A stretch of 11,506 bases of DNA from Larix sibirica (taxonomy: Eukaryota; Streptophyta; Pinopsida; Pinales; Pinaceae). Positions 1 to 8,886 of this stretch are shown here, piece by piece (within the stretch, counting starts at the first letter, position 1; every line of letters begins with the position of its first letter). Location: assembly GCA_004151065.3 (NCBI GenBank), contig NWUY0300017907.1, forward strand, positions 3,573-15,078, in the 5' to 3' direction. The position numbers and the translations under genes were made by a program. The notes below the pieces were generated by a model, which saw only the letters and a program-made list of their open reading frames with translations, was not told the DNA's origin and did no database searches.

Positions 1-2
1 CG

Positions 3-151
3 ATTGATGGGCTCAGCAGGTTGATTCATGAAGCCAAGGTTGGTAGTCGCATTAAAGGGGTAAGAGTCTCCCAAGCTTTGTCGTTTATGCACTTGTTATT
101 CGTGGATGATATTATGATTTTTGGGGATGCTTCTGTTAGTGAATGGCTTAT
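3..151 (+). pseudogene. LINE reverse transcriptase fragment (element A)
   Basis: A 49-codon open frame, cut by the window edge and by the NN gap. It translates to the palm region of a plant LINE reverse transcriptase. It opens with IDGLSRLI, has SFMHLLFVDD around residues 28-37 (catalytic motif C, FVDD at 99-110) and ends GDASVSEWL. The same blocks in the same spacing occur in element C on the - strand (MDGLSRLI, HALFVDD, SVDEW), so the two are from one LINE lineage. Element B differs here (QFVDDT). There is no start or stop in the fragment. RT copies element RNA into DNA at the target site, but this piece alone cannot be functional. The match to a known catalytic motif makes the call secure; its length and state outside the window are unknown. 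Confidence 0.85.
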
Positions 152-153
152 NN
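152..153. other. Assembly gap (NN)
   Basis: Two undetermined bases. Coding sequence of element A stops exactly here and AT-rich, non-coding DNA begins on the other side. The join may not reflect true adjacency. Confidence 0.8.
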
Positions 154-540
154 ACTCCACTTTGATTTAATGTAGGTTGATATTATTACATTAGTATTAG
201 TTTTATAAAATATTATATTAAACCAATATATATTGAATTTATTTTGCAATTATATTCATATTTCCCAAATTATTTATTATTATTATATATATATTAAAAA
301 AAATTAATAAATCCATGTTATATTTTTTGTTTTGGTATACTATTTTATTTATTTTATTTTTAAACCAATATTAGTTACTTACATAACACATCTTACCCAC
401 ATGCATTTTAAAAAGAACTTCTCAACCCAACAATTATAAATTGAGATATGTTATGTATCCACTTTCTTGAACTTTATTTTCATACCATAAATTCTTTTAA
501 TTTGAGAAGTTTTATTAGATACAAGAATTATCTGCAAGCA
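154..540. other. AT-rich spacer, no gene seen
   Basis: About 390 bases of very AT-rich DNA with many short A/T runs. I see no reading frame, RNA gene or clear repeat. It forms the flank just beyond the 3' end of element B, so a target-site duplication of B should begin near 530-540. I could not find its partner near 6800-7250. Confidence 0.6.
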
Positions 541-547
541 TTTTTTT
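541..547 (-). other. Short poly(A) tail of element B
   Basis: A T7 run on the + strand is an A7 run on the element strand. It lies directly after the last copy of the repeated 3' UTR and before unrelated AT-rich DNA, where a LINE tail is expected. Confidence 0.55.
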
Positions 548-846
548 GTAAGCAAGATGGATCCTTCTATGGATCCTTCTAGTCTTATAGTCTATTGATA
601 TACAGCAAAATACATAGTATACAAAAAGGTATCTCTGAGGTGCCCTTCCCTCAGGGAAACATGACAACATGAGAGCTGCAAGCACCAAGCCTAAGTTTGG
701 GTCTTAATTTGTAAGCAAGATGGATCCTTCTAGTCTATTGATATACAACAAAATACATAGTATACAATCTCTTAGGTGCCCCTCCCTCAGGGAAACATGA
801 CAACCTGAGAGCTGCAAGCACCAAGCCTAAGTTTGGGTCTTAATGT
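548..846 (-). repeat. Tandem repeat forming the 3' UTR of element B (2 copies)
   Basis: Copy 1 spans 548-710 and copy 2 spans 711-846, head to tail. Both begin GTAAGCAAGATGGATCC, share the block CCCTCAGGGAAACATGACAA and end GTTTGGGTCTTAAT. Copy 1 is longer because it contains an internal 12-bp tandem repeat (ATGGATCCTTCT at 557-568 and 569-580), a short TAGTCT duplication and a few extra bases near 625-635. The repeat lies between the last coding-like sequence and the A-run, so it is best read as a duplicated LINE 3' UTR. Repeated 3' UTR units occur in some LINE families; that this one affects RT recognition is only an inference. Confidence 0.75.
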
Positions 847-875
847 CTGAAAATAGTAAACCACTTCTAACTAGC

Positions 876-1708
876 CTAGGCTTGGTAAAGAGCAGGTGCA
901 TGCGGATGGGTTGGGACCGTAGTAGGAGGATCCTTATCAACCCTAGCGACTTTCAACTTGAAACCCAATGACTAAGCGAGTAGGTTCATTTTGGCTTCCA
1001 TTACCTTCAACTAGTATGGGACCTCACTTAGCTAGCTAGCCAAAGTGAGGAACTTGTCCACCTGACCCAGGAGATCCTTGTAAGCTTTGCTTCTTTCAGT
1101 GATGGCATTTCCTAGGAGGGATTGGATAGACTAATAGAGGTCCGGATTTATGTTGAAGAGTGCAAGCATGTCGCAAGTGTTCTTGGGATTAAGAATCCAG
1201 CCTTCGAAATATTTAAACCTCTTAACCTATGGGATGAAATCCTTCTCCAGTCGGATATTCTCTTCCATGTCTGCTAATTCCTTCTTTACTTTCTCTGAGA
1301 TCTGCTCTTGGTAGAATTGAGCAACGTGAGCAAAGGGCAGGTTCCATGATGATTATTAATCCTGCGAAGGGAGGCTTCTGGATCTGCTTTCATTACGGGT
1401 GTCATCAAGTCAAGCCATAGGTTTGCTTTCATGTGCTTCATGTCCTGTGTTCTGACCATCAATTAGATCGACATCCATTCTCCAAACTCATGGGATACCA
1501 TCTGTCCTCCCCCTTCCTCCACGTGTCCTTCCATACGATGCACATCCATCATCTCTTGTTGTGTGTTGCAATCATGGTTAATGCATGGTCTAAGCATCCT
1601 ACTTGGGCCACATTTATCCATTTTTTCCATATGGTTGCAATTCATGCTCAGTGAGTGATTCTAGAGGTCCATCTCAGATTTATTGATCTCATAATCCTTC
1701 TTGACTAC
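876..1708 (-). pseudogene. Unrecognised coding-like region downstream of RNase H in element B
   Basis: A degraded frame of about 277 codons in the strand of element B, starting just after the RNase H remnant and ending at the 3' UTR. Its first part (1708-1463) opens VVKKDYEINKSEMDL and is rich in Met, His and acidic residues. A one-base frameshift near 1463-1485 leads into the second part (1478-876), which has a charged, helix-prone stretch (QISEKVKKELADMEENIRL) and the blocks FKYFEGWILNPKNTCDML and ERSKAYKDLLGQVDKFLTL. From 1352 to 876 the frame is broken only by TAG codons (1227-1229, 1131-1133, 1032-1034, 1011-1013, 972-974, 876-878). Upstream lie a TGA (1410-1412), TAATAA (1353-1358) and another TAG (1661-1663). 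I do not recognise the protein. It could be a C-terminal extension of ORF2, a third ORF, or captured host sequence. Confidence 0.5.
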
Positions 1709-1734
1709 TTATGCCAGCATTTTCCCAACATGTC

Positions 1735-2175
1735 CGCTAGTTGATTTCCCTTACGTTTGACATGGAAGGAATGAGAACTTGAATTCTAGGGATTAGATAG
1801 CTTAGTTATTCCATGGCATAGGTAAGACGCTATCTCATGGAGAGTTGTTGGCCTTGGTTCTGTGGATGATCTTACGGATGGCCTGAATGAGGATTTGGGA
1901 GTCACCCTCCATGACTAACAAATTGAATCCAAGTCTTAGAGCTATATGAACTCCAGATAACAAAGCCTAAAGTTCTGTAATGTTATTTAATTTGTTTCTA
2001 GAGCCTCGACATATATCCAGACGAAAGACTCCACCATAACTTGTTGGCCTAGGGTTTCCTTGTAAGGCTCCATCAAAATTAAGTTTGTAGAATCCTTTAG
2101 GAGGGCATGTCGAAAAATCCAGGTTCTGAATGTGAACTTGTCTGCTTTTCATTATTGTAGGTTTGATAGTGATAT
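1735..2175 (-). pseudogene. RNase H domain of element B
   Basis: A plant-LINE RNase H that would remove RNA from the RNA:DNA hybrid after reverse transcription. All four acidic positions are visible: Asp in KLNFDGALQGNP, Glu in NITEL followed by ALLSGVHIALRLG, Asp in VMEGDSQILIQAI, and Asp in the final block RKGNQLADML. The frame is broken by a TAG at 1967-1969, directly after the Glu-containing block where the family usually has Gln. Further on come a TGA after NNSP, a frameshift and another TAG before the last block. The domain follows the zf-RVT region and precedes an unrecognised coding-like stretch. The match is strong; the gene is inactive. Confidence 0.85.
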
Positions 2176-2469
2176 TGAAGTCCCAGTTTTCCATAATCCT
2201 CAACTCATGAGGAGAGCAAGTTTGTTCTTTGTGGGTCCAGGTATTATGTTGCAGAGTTTCCTGTATGTTTTAAATGAGCATTCTCCAAACCTAGTCTATG
2301 TCAGTGGTCTCATTCTTATAAATCTGTTTGTTACATTCTTTCTAGACGACCTAGATGAGGAAGCCTGAGAGAATTTTCTAAATTCTATTAAGGATTGGAT
2401 TCTTAAAAGGGTCTCTATGCCAATTTACAATGGTGGATTTAATGGAGTCCATGTCCTATTGGATTGACG

Positions 2470-3267
2470 AAAGAGAGATTTTGATCTATCCCGAAGCGTG
2501 GAGGCGTAAGCGTAGGTGTTCAGGAGGTGGTCCATATCCATGCCCTGAAGCTTGCATAGGTTACACTAGAAGGGACCTGAGAATCCTCTTCTTTGAAGCT
2601 TTTCTCGTGTGAGAATTTCGTTATGGATGACTAGCCAAAAGAAGGTAGATATCTTAGGCCAAAGCTTCAAAGTCCAAATACTTATCCAAACTCTATCATC
2701 TGGTAGGTTACATTTCCCCGAGGAGAGGTGGTAATCTTCCTTGAAACTAAAAAATATAGCCAATTTGCAACCCCATCTAAGTTAGTCCTTTCTTTGCTTG
2801 ATTTTAATTCTAGATTGGAGATTGATAACTCCCTGCTTGGTTCATCAGTTTGGGGAATCCAAAGGTCTATGTCAAGCCATTGTCTCCATTCATCATCATC
2901 CTCTCTAGGCTACTAGAATAATGAAATGACCTCCTTATCTCGGATGCTTGGCTGATTTCTGAGCTGGGAAAATACAGGGTGATTACTTAGTGGATGGAGT
3001 TGCAACCAAGAATCATCCCAATAAAGCGCACTACTGCCATCATGAATTTCCCATAAGCTATGATTTATGATTAGATATCTTTGTGACCAATATGAATTCC
3101 ACATGATAGATCCTCATGAGATCTTTTGTGTTGTCCGAAAGATCATATTTATCTCTCCATATTAAATCCCAAGGACTGGGAGGATTGGTGACGAATCTCC
3201 ACCAAGGTTTTGCAGACAAAACATTGTTGAGAATCTTTGGGTCTCTAAGACCTAGACCACCTTTAGG
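2470..3267 (-). pseudogene. RT C-terminal and zf-RVT region of element B
   Basis: Starts PKGGLGLRDPKILNN, a standard post-RT block, and continues through SLWEIHDGSSALYWDDSWL (about 3055-3000). It then reaches the zf-RVT finger: VWISIWTLKLWPKISTFFWL (from about 2690), ILTREKLQRRGFSGPF, a TAG at 2566-2568, then Cys-x2-Cys at 2554-2565 and DHLL. The last expected Cys reads Tyr (TAC), a G-to-A type change, so the finger is incomplete. Two adjacent TAGs follow EVISLF near 2911, and frameshifts separate the blocks near 2750-2770. The region joins RT to RNase H and probably helps bind nucleic acid. The call is well supported for the finger and less so for the middle. Confidence 0.75.
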
Positions 3268-4558
3268 TTAAGGAATGCAAACTTTTTCCCAGACCACCAA
3301 GGACCACTTTCTTGAATAAGTGGCTCCACTCCATAAGAATTTGCGTTGGATAGTTTTGTCTTTCTTGAGGATATGTTTGGGGGAAGCCATGATCGAGAAG
3401 AGGTATAGGGGCATAGCCTGGAGAAATGACTTGAGAAACACCACTTTGGCTAGCAAATTAAGGGTTCTAAAGGTTCAATTGCACAACTTAAGTCAAAGAG
3501 TGTTAAGCAGGTCTTCCCATGAGGCATTACGCAAGGCAATCGCAATCAGGGGTGCTCCCATTAATTTTGAGGGAAGAGAGCTCCTTTGAAATCTTAAGAT
3601 ACGCAGGATCCAAGTTTGGAGATCTAGATAAGTATTAAAGAAGAAGAATTGAGAATTCTCAATATTGGTGGAGGTTCCAAAAGCTTGCATGAAAGTTTGA
3701 ATGATGCCATTGAGAATCTTGGTTTCACGAACAGAGGGGATACCCATGAGCATGGTGTCATCCACAAACTGAAGGTGAGAATAATTTTGGTTTGAGTGGA
3801 TATAGAGACCGGAGATGAGGTTCTCTTCTTTAGAAACAGTGAGGCTTCTTCCCAATCCCTCAGCCATCAATACGAAGAGGAAAAGGCAAGAGGGAATAAC
3901 CCTGGTGGATGCCATGGGAAGGAGAGAAGGTGGAGGCGGGGGAATCCATTGAGGAGGATGGAAAATAAGGTGGAAGACGTGAGTGAGAGAATCCATCTGA
4001 CCCAATTAGAATTGAAACCAAAATCAAGAAGAACCTATTGGATGTATTGCCAATTGATTATGTTGAAGGATTTCAACATATTCAGCTTAATCAACATGCC
4101 ATCTTTTTCTGGGATTTGAGAGTGTGAATGACCTCATGGGATAGGAAAATACCATCAAGGATCTGTCTATCGTCAACATAACCATTATGTTCAGCCAATA
4201 TGAGAGAGGGGAGAAGGGGTTTTAGCCTATTGGCAATCACTTTGGTAATAATTTTGTAAATGACGTTACAAAGAGAGATGGGTCAAAATTGGCTTGGGTC
4301 AAGGGTGCCATCTTTTTTGGGGATCAAGGTGGCGAAGGTTGCATTAAGAGTCTGAAGCACTCCGAAGACTCTAACTATCGAGGCTTCTGCCAATTTCCAT
4401 ATTTCCATTTTGATTATGGACCAGCATGCTTTGAAGAAGTCAATTGTGAATCCATCTAGTCCTTGGGATTTTCCTGCGGGCATTTCTTTAACCACCAATT
4501 CCACTTCCTGCATCATGATTGGTTTGAGTATATTACTGTTTTGATCCCGGGTGACCAA
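3268..4558 (-). pseudogene. Reverse transcriptase domain of element B
   Basis: RT motifs run in order. GKSQGLDGFTIDFFK (near 4480) stands for the usual KSPGPDGF. PISLCNV follows a TGA that fits CGA (Arg) to TGA. Then come VIANRLKPLLPSL, DDRQILDGIF, a degraded motif A reading KLNMLKSFN where the family has D and D, LLNGFP, GIHQGYSLLP (motif B), and LQFVDDTMLMG with motif C FVDD intact (3754-3771 covers QFVDDT). It ends with AKVVFLKSFLQAMPLYL and a TAA at 3268-3270. There are at least two frameshifts near 4050-4110 and 3900, plus a TAG after NWQYIQ. Loss of the motif A Asp means it could not polymerise even if the frame were intact. The QFVDDT signature separates it from elements A and C. Confidence 0.9.
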
Positions 4559-4850
4559 ATTTGGTATATTCCTAGTGGTCTCAGCTATTTCCTTATATTG
4601 ATATTCTATAGGTTCTATTTCTCTTTCAGTTTGGTATATAAGTCTTTCTTTCCTTCAAAGATGTTACCAAAGACCTCTTTGTTCCATGTCTTTAGCTTGA
4701 TTTTAAGGGTTCTTAGACATACCTAGAGACGGTGCATAGAGGGCCATGCTCCTGGGTATGCTTCCTCCCACCAATTGTCAATGTTGTTGATGAAGTCCTC
4801 GTGGTTGAACCAAAAGGATTTCAATATGAAGGGCTCGAGCTTGGAGACAC
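4559..4850 (-). pseudogene. Shortened EN-RT linker of element B
   Basis: After the endonuclease, the frame reads FWFNHEDFINNIDNWW, a TAG, then LKTWNKEVFGNIFEGKKDL and, after a frameshift, a short acidic stretch. It then runs into RNIPNLVTRDQN, which is already the lead-in to RT. The block that plant LINEs normally carry between these parts (tryptophan, then a GDKNT-type motif and FFH) is absent, although it is present in element C near 9770. This points to an internal deletion of roughly 100 codons. Confidence 0.6.
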
Positions 4851-5565
4851 ATTTCAAATTTAGAAGGAGACTGATGGGCCAGTGGTCTAAGCCTACCGCT
4901 GGAAGAATGGAAGCTTCAGGGACTTAGTCCTTGAGTGAAGAGGTTTTCAAATATAAGGAAGCGATCTGGGCATGAAGCAATCTGTCTCTCCCCCCCTATC
5001 TGTTATTCCAAGTGAATAATCAATTCTTTACCTCCATGTCTATCAATATCAGATCCTCAATGATTTCATTGAACTCTGTGGAATCTCTGTCAGTTCTGCA
5101 TAGAATTATTTTTTTCTCTACCAAATTAGTTATCATATTGACATCCCCTCCCAAGATCCAATTGTCTCATAGAAGGTTTTGGCCGATGATTCTGAGATTG
5201 TGGAGGAGTTCCATCTTCTAGGAAACAATATTTGGCCCGTAGAAAGTGGTGATGAATCCTTCTATGTGGGATCCTATGATCTTGAAGCTTGTTGTTATGA
5301 TATTAGGAGTATGGGTAAAATTGTTTAGAGGGATCACCCTAGGATTCCAAATCATTTTCGGGCCCCCGAAGGCCCCTTACGGGTCCACCGTGTAAGCTTG
5401 GCTTCCTTTCCAGTTTTGTGAAGCTATTTGTTTGATCCTTTTCTAGCTACATTTTGTTTCTTGGATCATGAGAACTATTGGTTTGTCCAACTGGATCCTG
5501 TTTCTTAGTATCTTTTGCTTTGAGTCTGCATTTATTCCTCTAATGTTCCATGATATGATCAACAT
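4850..5565 (-). pseudogene. APE-type endonuclease of element B
   Basis: The N-terminal endonuclease of LINE ORF2, which nicks the target DNA to prime reverse transcription. Visible in order: MLIISWNIRGINADSK (start codon at 5563-5565), VLMIQETKCS with the catalytic Glu, MIWNPRVIPL, GFITTFYGPN, WILGGDVNMI with the catalytic Asp and Asn, LFTWNNR, a frameshifted DRFLIFENLF, and LDHWPISL at about 4880 with the catalytic Asp-His. In the last motif the usual Ser is Leu (a one-base C-to-T change). Stops are TAG at 5443-5445, TAA in the GASGG-like block, TAG and TGA near 5170-5220, and TGA and TAG near 4990-5025. It directly follows ORF1 in the same frame. Confidence 0.85.
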
Positions 5566-5688
5566 TGGGAAACTAAGGAAGGGGTTGGAACGTCTCATTC
5601 GGGCGATCATACTTCCTTGATCTGATAAGTTTATCTCATGTTTACTTGATTTTCTATTGGATTGGGATCCTCCCTCGTTTCTTCTCAT

Positions 5689-6803
5689 CTATATGATTTT
5701 GGAGGGACCATTTAGGGGCACTGTCTTTAATCCCAAGTGTGTGGTAGAACCTTCTCCTTTTGTCTTACCTGTTGGTTTTCTATAGACTTTATTTAGGACC
5801 TCTTTTAGCAAGATCATTTGGTGTTTAGGAATGGAATTGGAATCATTTATGTCACGGGTTGTTGTTATTTCAGCTAAATATAATTCTCCTATGTCCATTT
5901 CCTCCTCCTCTAGATCTTCTTTTTCATAGTCCTATGTTTCCATTTGCTATGTTGTCTATGTTATCACCACATTGGGATCGATCTTGGTTTTCTTATTGTC
6001 TAGCAGATTGATCATGATTTCAAGAGTTTCTTAATCTTTCTCTTTCTGATTTTTTTTCCCTCATTGATATACTGCTTTTCATTTTTTGTTCTAGTCAGAT
6101 ATGGATCCATAGCGGCATAGGTGTTTCGAGTTTCTACATTGTATTTATGGCTCGACCCTTCTTTCTTTCAAAATGATCTCTTTTTTGTGGGCACTTTAGT
6201 GAAACCTGCTCCATCAATTTGTCTTGGCTCCTTGGATTTCCCCAACTCTTTGTTCAGGGGACAATCTCTGAATAAGTTCCCATGCTCGTTACATTTGGAG
6301 CACCTGAAGGGTATATGCTCATAGTCAATGGGTTGGTTCCATTCTCTGTCCCCGTGACTCAAGCATATAGCCTCCGAAAGGGATTGCACTATGTCCATAT
6401 ATATGCATATTCTTTCATTTGTTGTGTATATATTTACTTTAGTGGCTTCTGAGGATCAAACAAAGGTTCCACTGGTGTTACCTATTCCTTCTAGGGTTTC
6501 TGGCTCCTAGTATTCTACTAGTAGTGAATATAAACGGATCCAAACTGGAGCATAGGTTATGTCTTCTCATTTTGGGATAAAATTAGATGTCCATAAATGT
6601 ATGTATAATCTTGTTGAGTTGAAGAAATATGGTTCGTTCTCAAATACTATGTCTATGTCTTCCAGGTGGTGAAAAATGACAATGAAGAATCCCTTGGATC
6701 CTAGATGAAGAGCATAGTGACCTTTGGGATTCCATCTTGTGTTAATCCACCAGACTAAGGCTTTCCCCAATGGCCATCTTGTGTTAATCCACCGGATTAT
6801 TGA
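5689..6803 (-). pseudogene. LINE ORF1 (DUF4283-type region and CCHC knuckle) of element B
   Basis: The nucleic-acid-binding first protein of a plant LINE. From the 5' side: WINTRWNPKGH, GSKGFFIVIFHHLEDI and LYIHLWTSNFIPK (6770-6570) fit DUF4283. The same frame runs on through APVWIRLYSLLVEY and MDIVQSLSEAICLSH to IDYEHIPFRCSKCNEHGN at about 6300-6270, the CCHC knuckle. The knuckle's His reads Asn (AAC), so Zn binding is probably lost. A basic stretch follows, then a frameshift in an A-run, then an acidic tail (EKEDLEEEEMDIGELYL). In-frame stops: TGA at 6567-6569, TAG, TGA, TGA at 6168-6170, and a group of three TAGs near 5940. The frame ends with TAG at 5689-5691. Confidence 0.8.
6732..6793. 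repeat. 20-bp direct repeat with 42-bp period in ORF1
   Basis: CCATCTTGTGTTAATCCACC occurs at 6732-6751 and again at 6774-6793. The period of 42 is a multiple of 3, so the duplication keeps the frame and repeats WINTRW on the element strand. It is a small local duplication at the 5' end of the recognisable ORF1. Confidence 0.8.
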
Positions 6804-6879
6804 ATGTGAGCATTAATTTTACTTGATGTCAATTAGTATCTAGGTATATGTTGCGATTTCGGTATGCATTGGCCTGGAG

Positions 6880-7077
6880 TTATGTTGCCTCCTTTTCTGG
6901 TTGTGTTGGTATCATTACTTCGATCTGCTTCCTTTTCTTCCCTTCTTCTTCCCTAATAACAATGTAGCCCAAACTAGGGGTATAAAAACGACCCACAACA
7001 TTCCTCAACCATAATTCATCTTCCATGTCTAACAATCTAACGTGGCTATCATACAAAGCCTTTACAAATCCTTTCCA
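6880..7077 (-). other. Unexplained open frame of 65 codons upstream of element B ORF1
   Basis: A stop-free frame between TAG at 7078-7080 and TAA at 6880-6882. It reads WKGFVKALYDSHVRLLDMED, then ELWLRNVVGRFYTPSLGYI and a basic stretch REEEGKKRKQIEVM. There is no good start codon at its head. Its composition is protein-like and unlike the AT-rich DNA beside it. I do not recognise it, and it does not look like the usual N-terminus of LINE ORF1. It could be part of a 5' region of element B, a scrap of another element, or chance. Confidence 0.3.
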
Positions 7078-7080
7078 CTA

Positions 7081-7724
7081 CTCTTTATGTCCATCAACAA
7101 AACCAAGTCTTCTTCTTTAAGCCATACTTGTCTCGTAAGAGTGGAATTTAAATCATTACTTGGTCATTAGTTAGTTATAAGCAACCTTAATTCTAAAGTG
7201 CCCGGCATAGATACATCTTCACCGTCAACATATTTATCTTTATTTTAAAACTTTGGCATGGTTAATATTTTAAATTAAGAACAACATAGTTTATATGATG
7301 TAGTACAATATTTTATTTTTAAGGATTTTTGTTTTAGAAAGAGTATGTCAATAAATATTTATCAAATAAAAGTTGTAATAATCAAAGATCATATGTATAT
7401 TATAACTTAAATGAAGTTATTTCATATAAATATTTTGATTAGACTTTGGGTGGAAAAACATATTTGATCTTCAAAACAAATGTAAATCAATGAATTTTTA
7501 GTCAACTGAGTTTAGTTTGGGTGGTTGTAGGATGAAGTGTTACTCTCCTCATCGAATTTCTATTCTTGTAAGTAACATGTTGAACTCATAATGGGTATAT
7601 TATTGTATGGATTCGAGCTATGTTGTTGACTTGGCCTCGTTCCCTAAAGAAACTAGGGTTTACCTTGGGTACCGTCCTTGAAATGAGGGTAAGTGACTGG
7701 GGTATGCCCCAGGAAAAAAATCAA
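7081..7724. other. AT-rich spacer between elements B and C
   Basis: From about 7150 to 7620 the sequence is AT-rich with no convincing frame or RNA gene. From 7620 to 7724 base composition rises, but I recognise nothing; the - strand frame that continues from RT (to a TAG at 7653-7655) loses family similarity below about 7730. The left target-site duplication of element C should lie just left of about 7725, but its partner would be beyond the window. Confidence 0.5.
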
Positions 7725-8886
7725 TGGGATTCTATTCTTAACAATTTTCCTGGGCGTCCTGAACCAATAAGAAAGTTTCAACTTAATATATTTCTGGTGA
7801 ATAACTTTGGACCACAGAGAATTCCTAAACAGATCCCTCCAAAGACTCCTCAATCGAAGAGTAGCACTAAAGATCGGCAGGTCCTTTATACCCCATCCCC
7901 CAGAAACATATGGAAGAGAGATTCGATCCCAACCAACCATCGAAAAATAGGATTTCTTCAATCCCCATGTCCATAAGAAGTTAAACATGATACTTCTCAA
8001 TCTATTGAGTACCGCACATGGCACCGGCATGAGAGAAAACCAATAGACAGACATCCCCATAAGCACCGATTTAAGCAAGGTGAGCTTACCGCCAACAGAA
8101 AGTAGCCGAAAAGTCCAATGACAGATACGAGCTTCAAACTTTTTGATTAACCAGTGCCAGTCATTAATGAGATATCTAGTTGGTTTCAAATGGAAGCCTA
8201 GATATGTGAATCCATCGGTCAGCTTACAACAGTTATAGGGCATCACCGATTGAATTATTCTTATCATATTGCTCCCAATTAGATTCTCATATAAACAAGA
8301 TTTATGCAAGCTTACCTTCATACCTGATGCCTTACAAAAAAGATTTATAATATCCTGATATGCCCTCCATTCATCCACCGATTCAGTACCAACAATTAAA
8401 ACATCATCCACAAACAATGCATGTGTGATAGATAAGTCTTTTGAAATTTTCAATCCCTTTATCTTACCTTCCAGTTGTGTCTTCTTGATCAGCCTACTGA
8501 GACCATCCATGATCAACAGAAACAATAATGTAGATAATGAACAACCCTATCGAATTCCTCTTGAGCAACTGAAGAAAGTAGTGGGAGCCCCATTGACCAA
8601 AACAACAATATTCATAGAGTTTACACATGTCATAATCCATCTGATAGCAATAGCAGGAACTCCAATTTGTATCAATAAAATTCGAAGGAAATCCCAGGTA
8701 ACCCTATCATAGGCCTTTTCGAGATCCATTTTAAGAATTATAGCCTTCAATTTCTTGGTCTTAACAATATGTAGGAGCTCCTGTGTAATTCCAACTGCAT
8801 CATGAATTTGACGATCCTGTAGGAAGCCGAACTGCTCAGGTGAGATATATCTCGATGACATAGGCTTCAACCTACCAGCAATTATC

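Larger units (their letters stand above)
541..6803 (-). mobile_element. Near full-length decayed LINE (element B)
   Basis: Read on the - strand, this stretch holds in correct order: ORF1 with a DUF4283-type domain and CCHC knuckle (6803-5689), APE-type endonuclease (5565-about 4850), RT (4558-3268), zf-RVT region (3267-about 2470), RNase H (about 2175-1735), an unrecognised coding-like region (1708-876), a repeated 3' UTR (846-548) and an A7 tail (547-541). That is the plan of plant L1-type elements. It is dead: all domains carry stops or frameshifts, the EN-RT linker is shortened, and the catalytic Asp of RT motif A reads Asn. The 5' boundary is uncertain; 6803 is where ORF1 similarity fades. 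I found no target-site duplication. Confidence 0.85.

Noticed and set aside
876-1478. A genetic code in which TAG encodes Gln
   Set aside because: TAG dominates this frame, but both elements also have TAA, TGA, frameshifts and lost catalytic residues, and land-plant nuclei use the standard code. Decay of CHG-methylated CAG explains it more simply.
1433-1654. A 73-codon + strand open frame rich in His
   Set aside because: It is antisense to the first part of the coding-like region downstream of RNase H. Its composition follows from the Met-rich and His-rich opposite strand.
3320-4119. Open frames of 89 and 107 codons on the + strand
   Set aside because: They are antisense to the well-identified RT of element B.
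500-7250. Target-site duplication of element B
   Set aside because: I compared the flank left of the A7 tail with the DNA around 6800-7250 and saw no convincing repeat; the 5' end of the element is also uncertain.
7698-7716. Short hairpin (CTGGGG and CCCCAG arms) as a terminator or regulatory site
   Set aside because: A 6-bp stem is easily found by chance, and no gene context supports a role.
7620-7976. A 118-codon open frame on the + strand
   Set aside because: It lies opposite the RT tail of element C, whose - strand reading matches LINE motifs, and has no recognisable content of its own.
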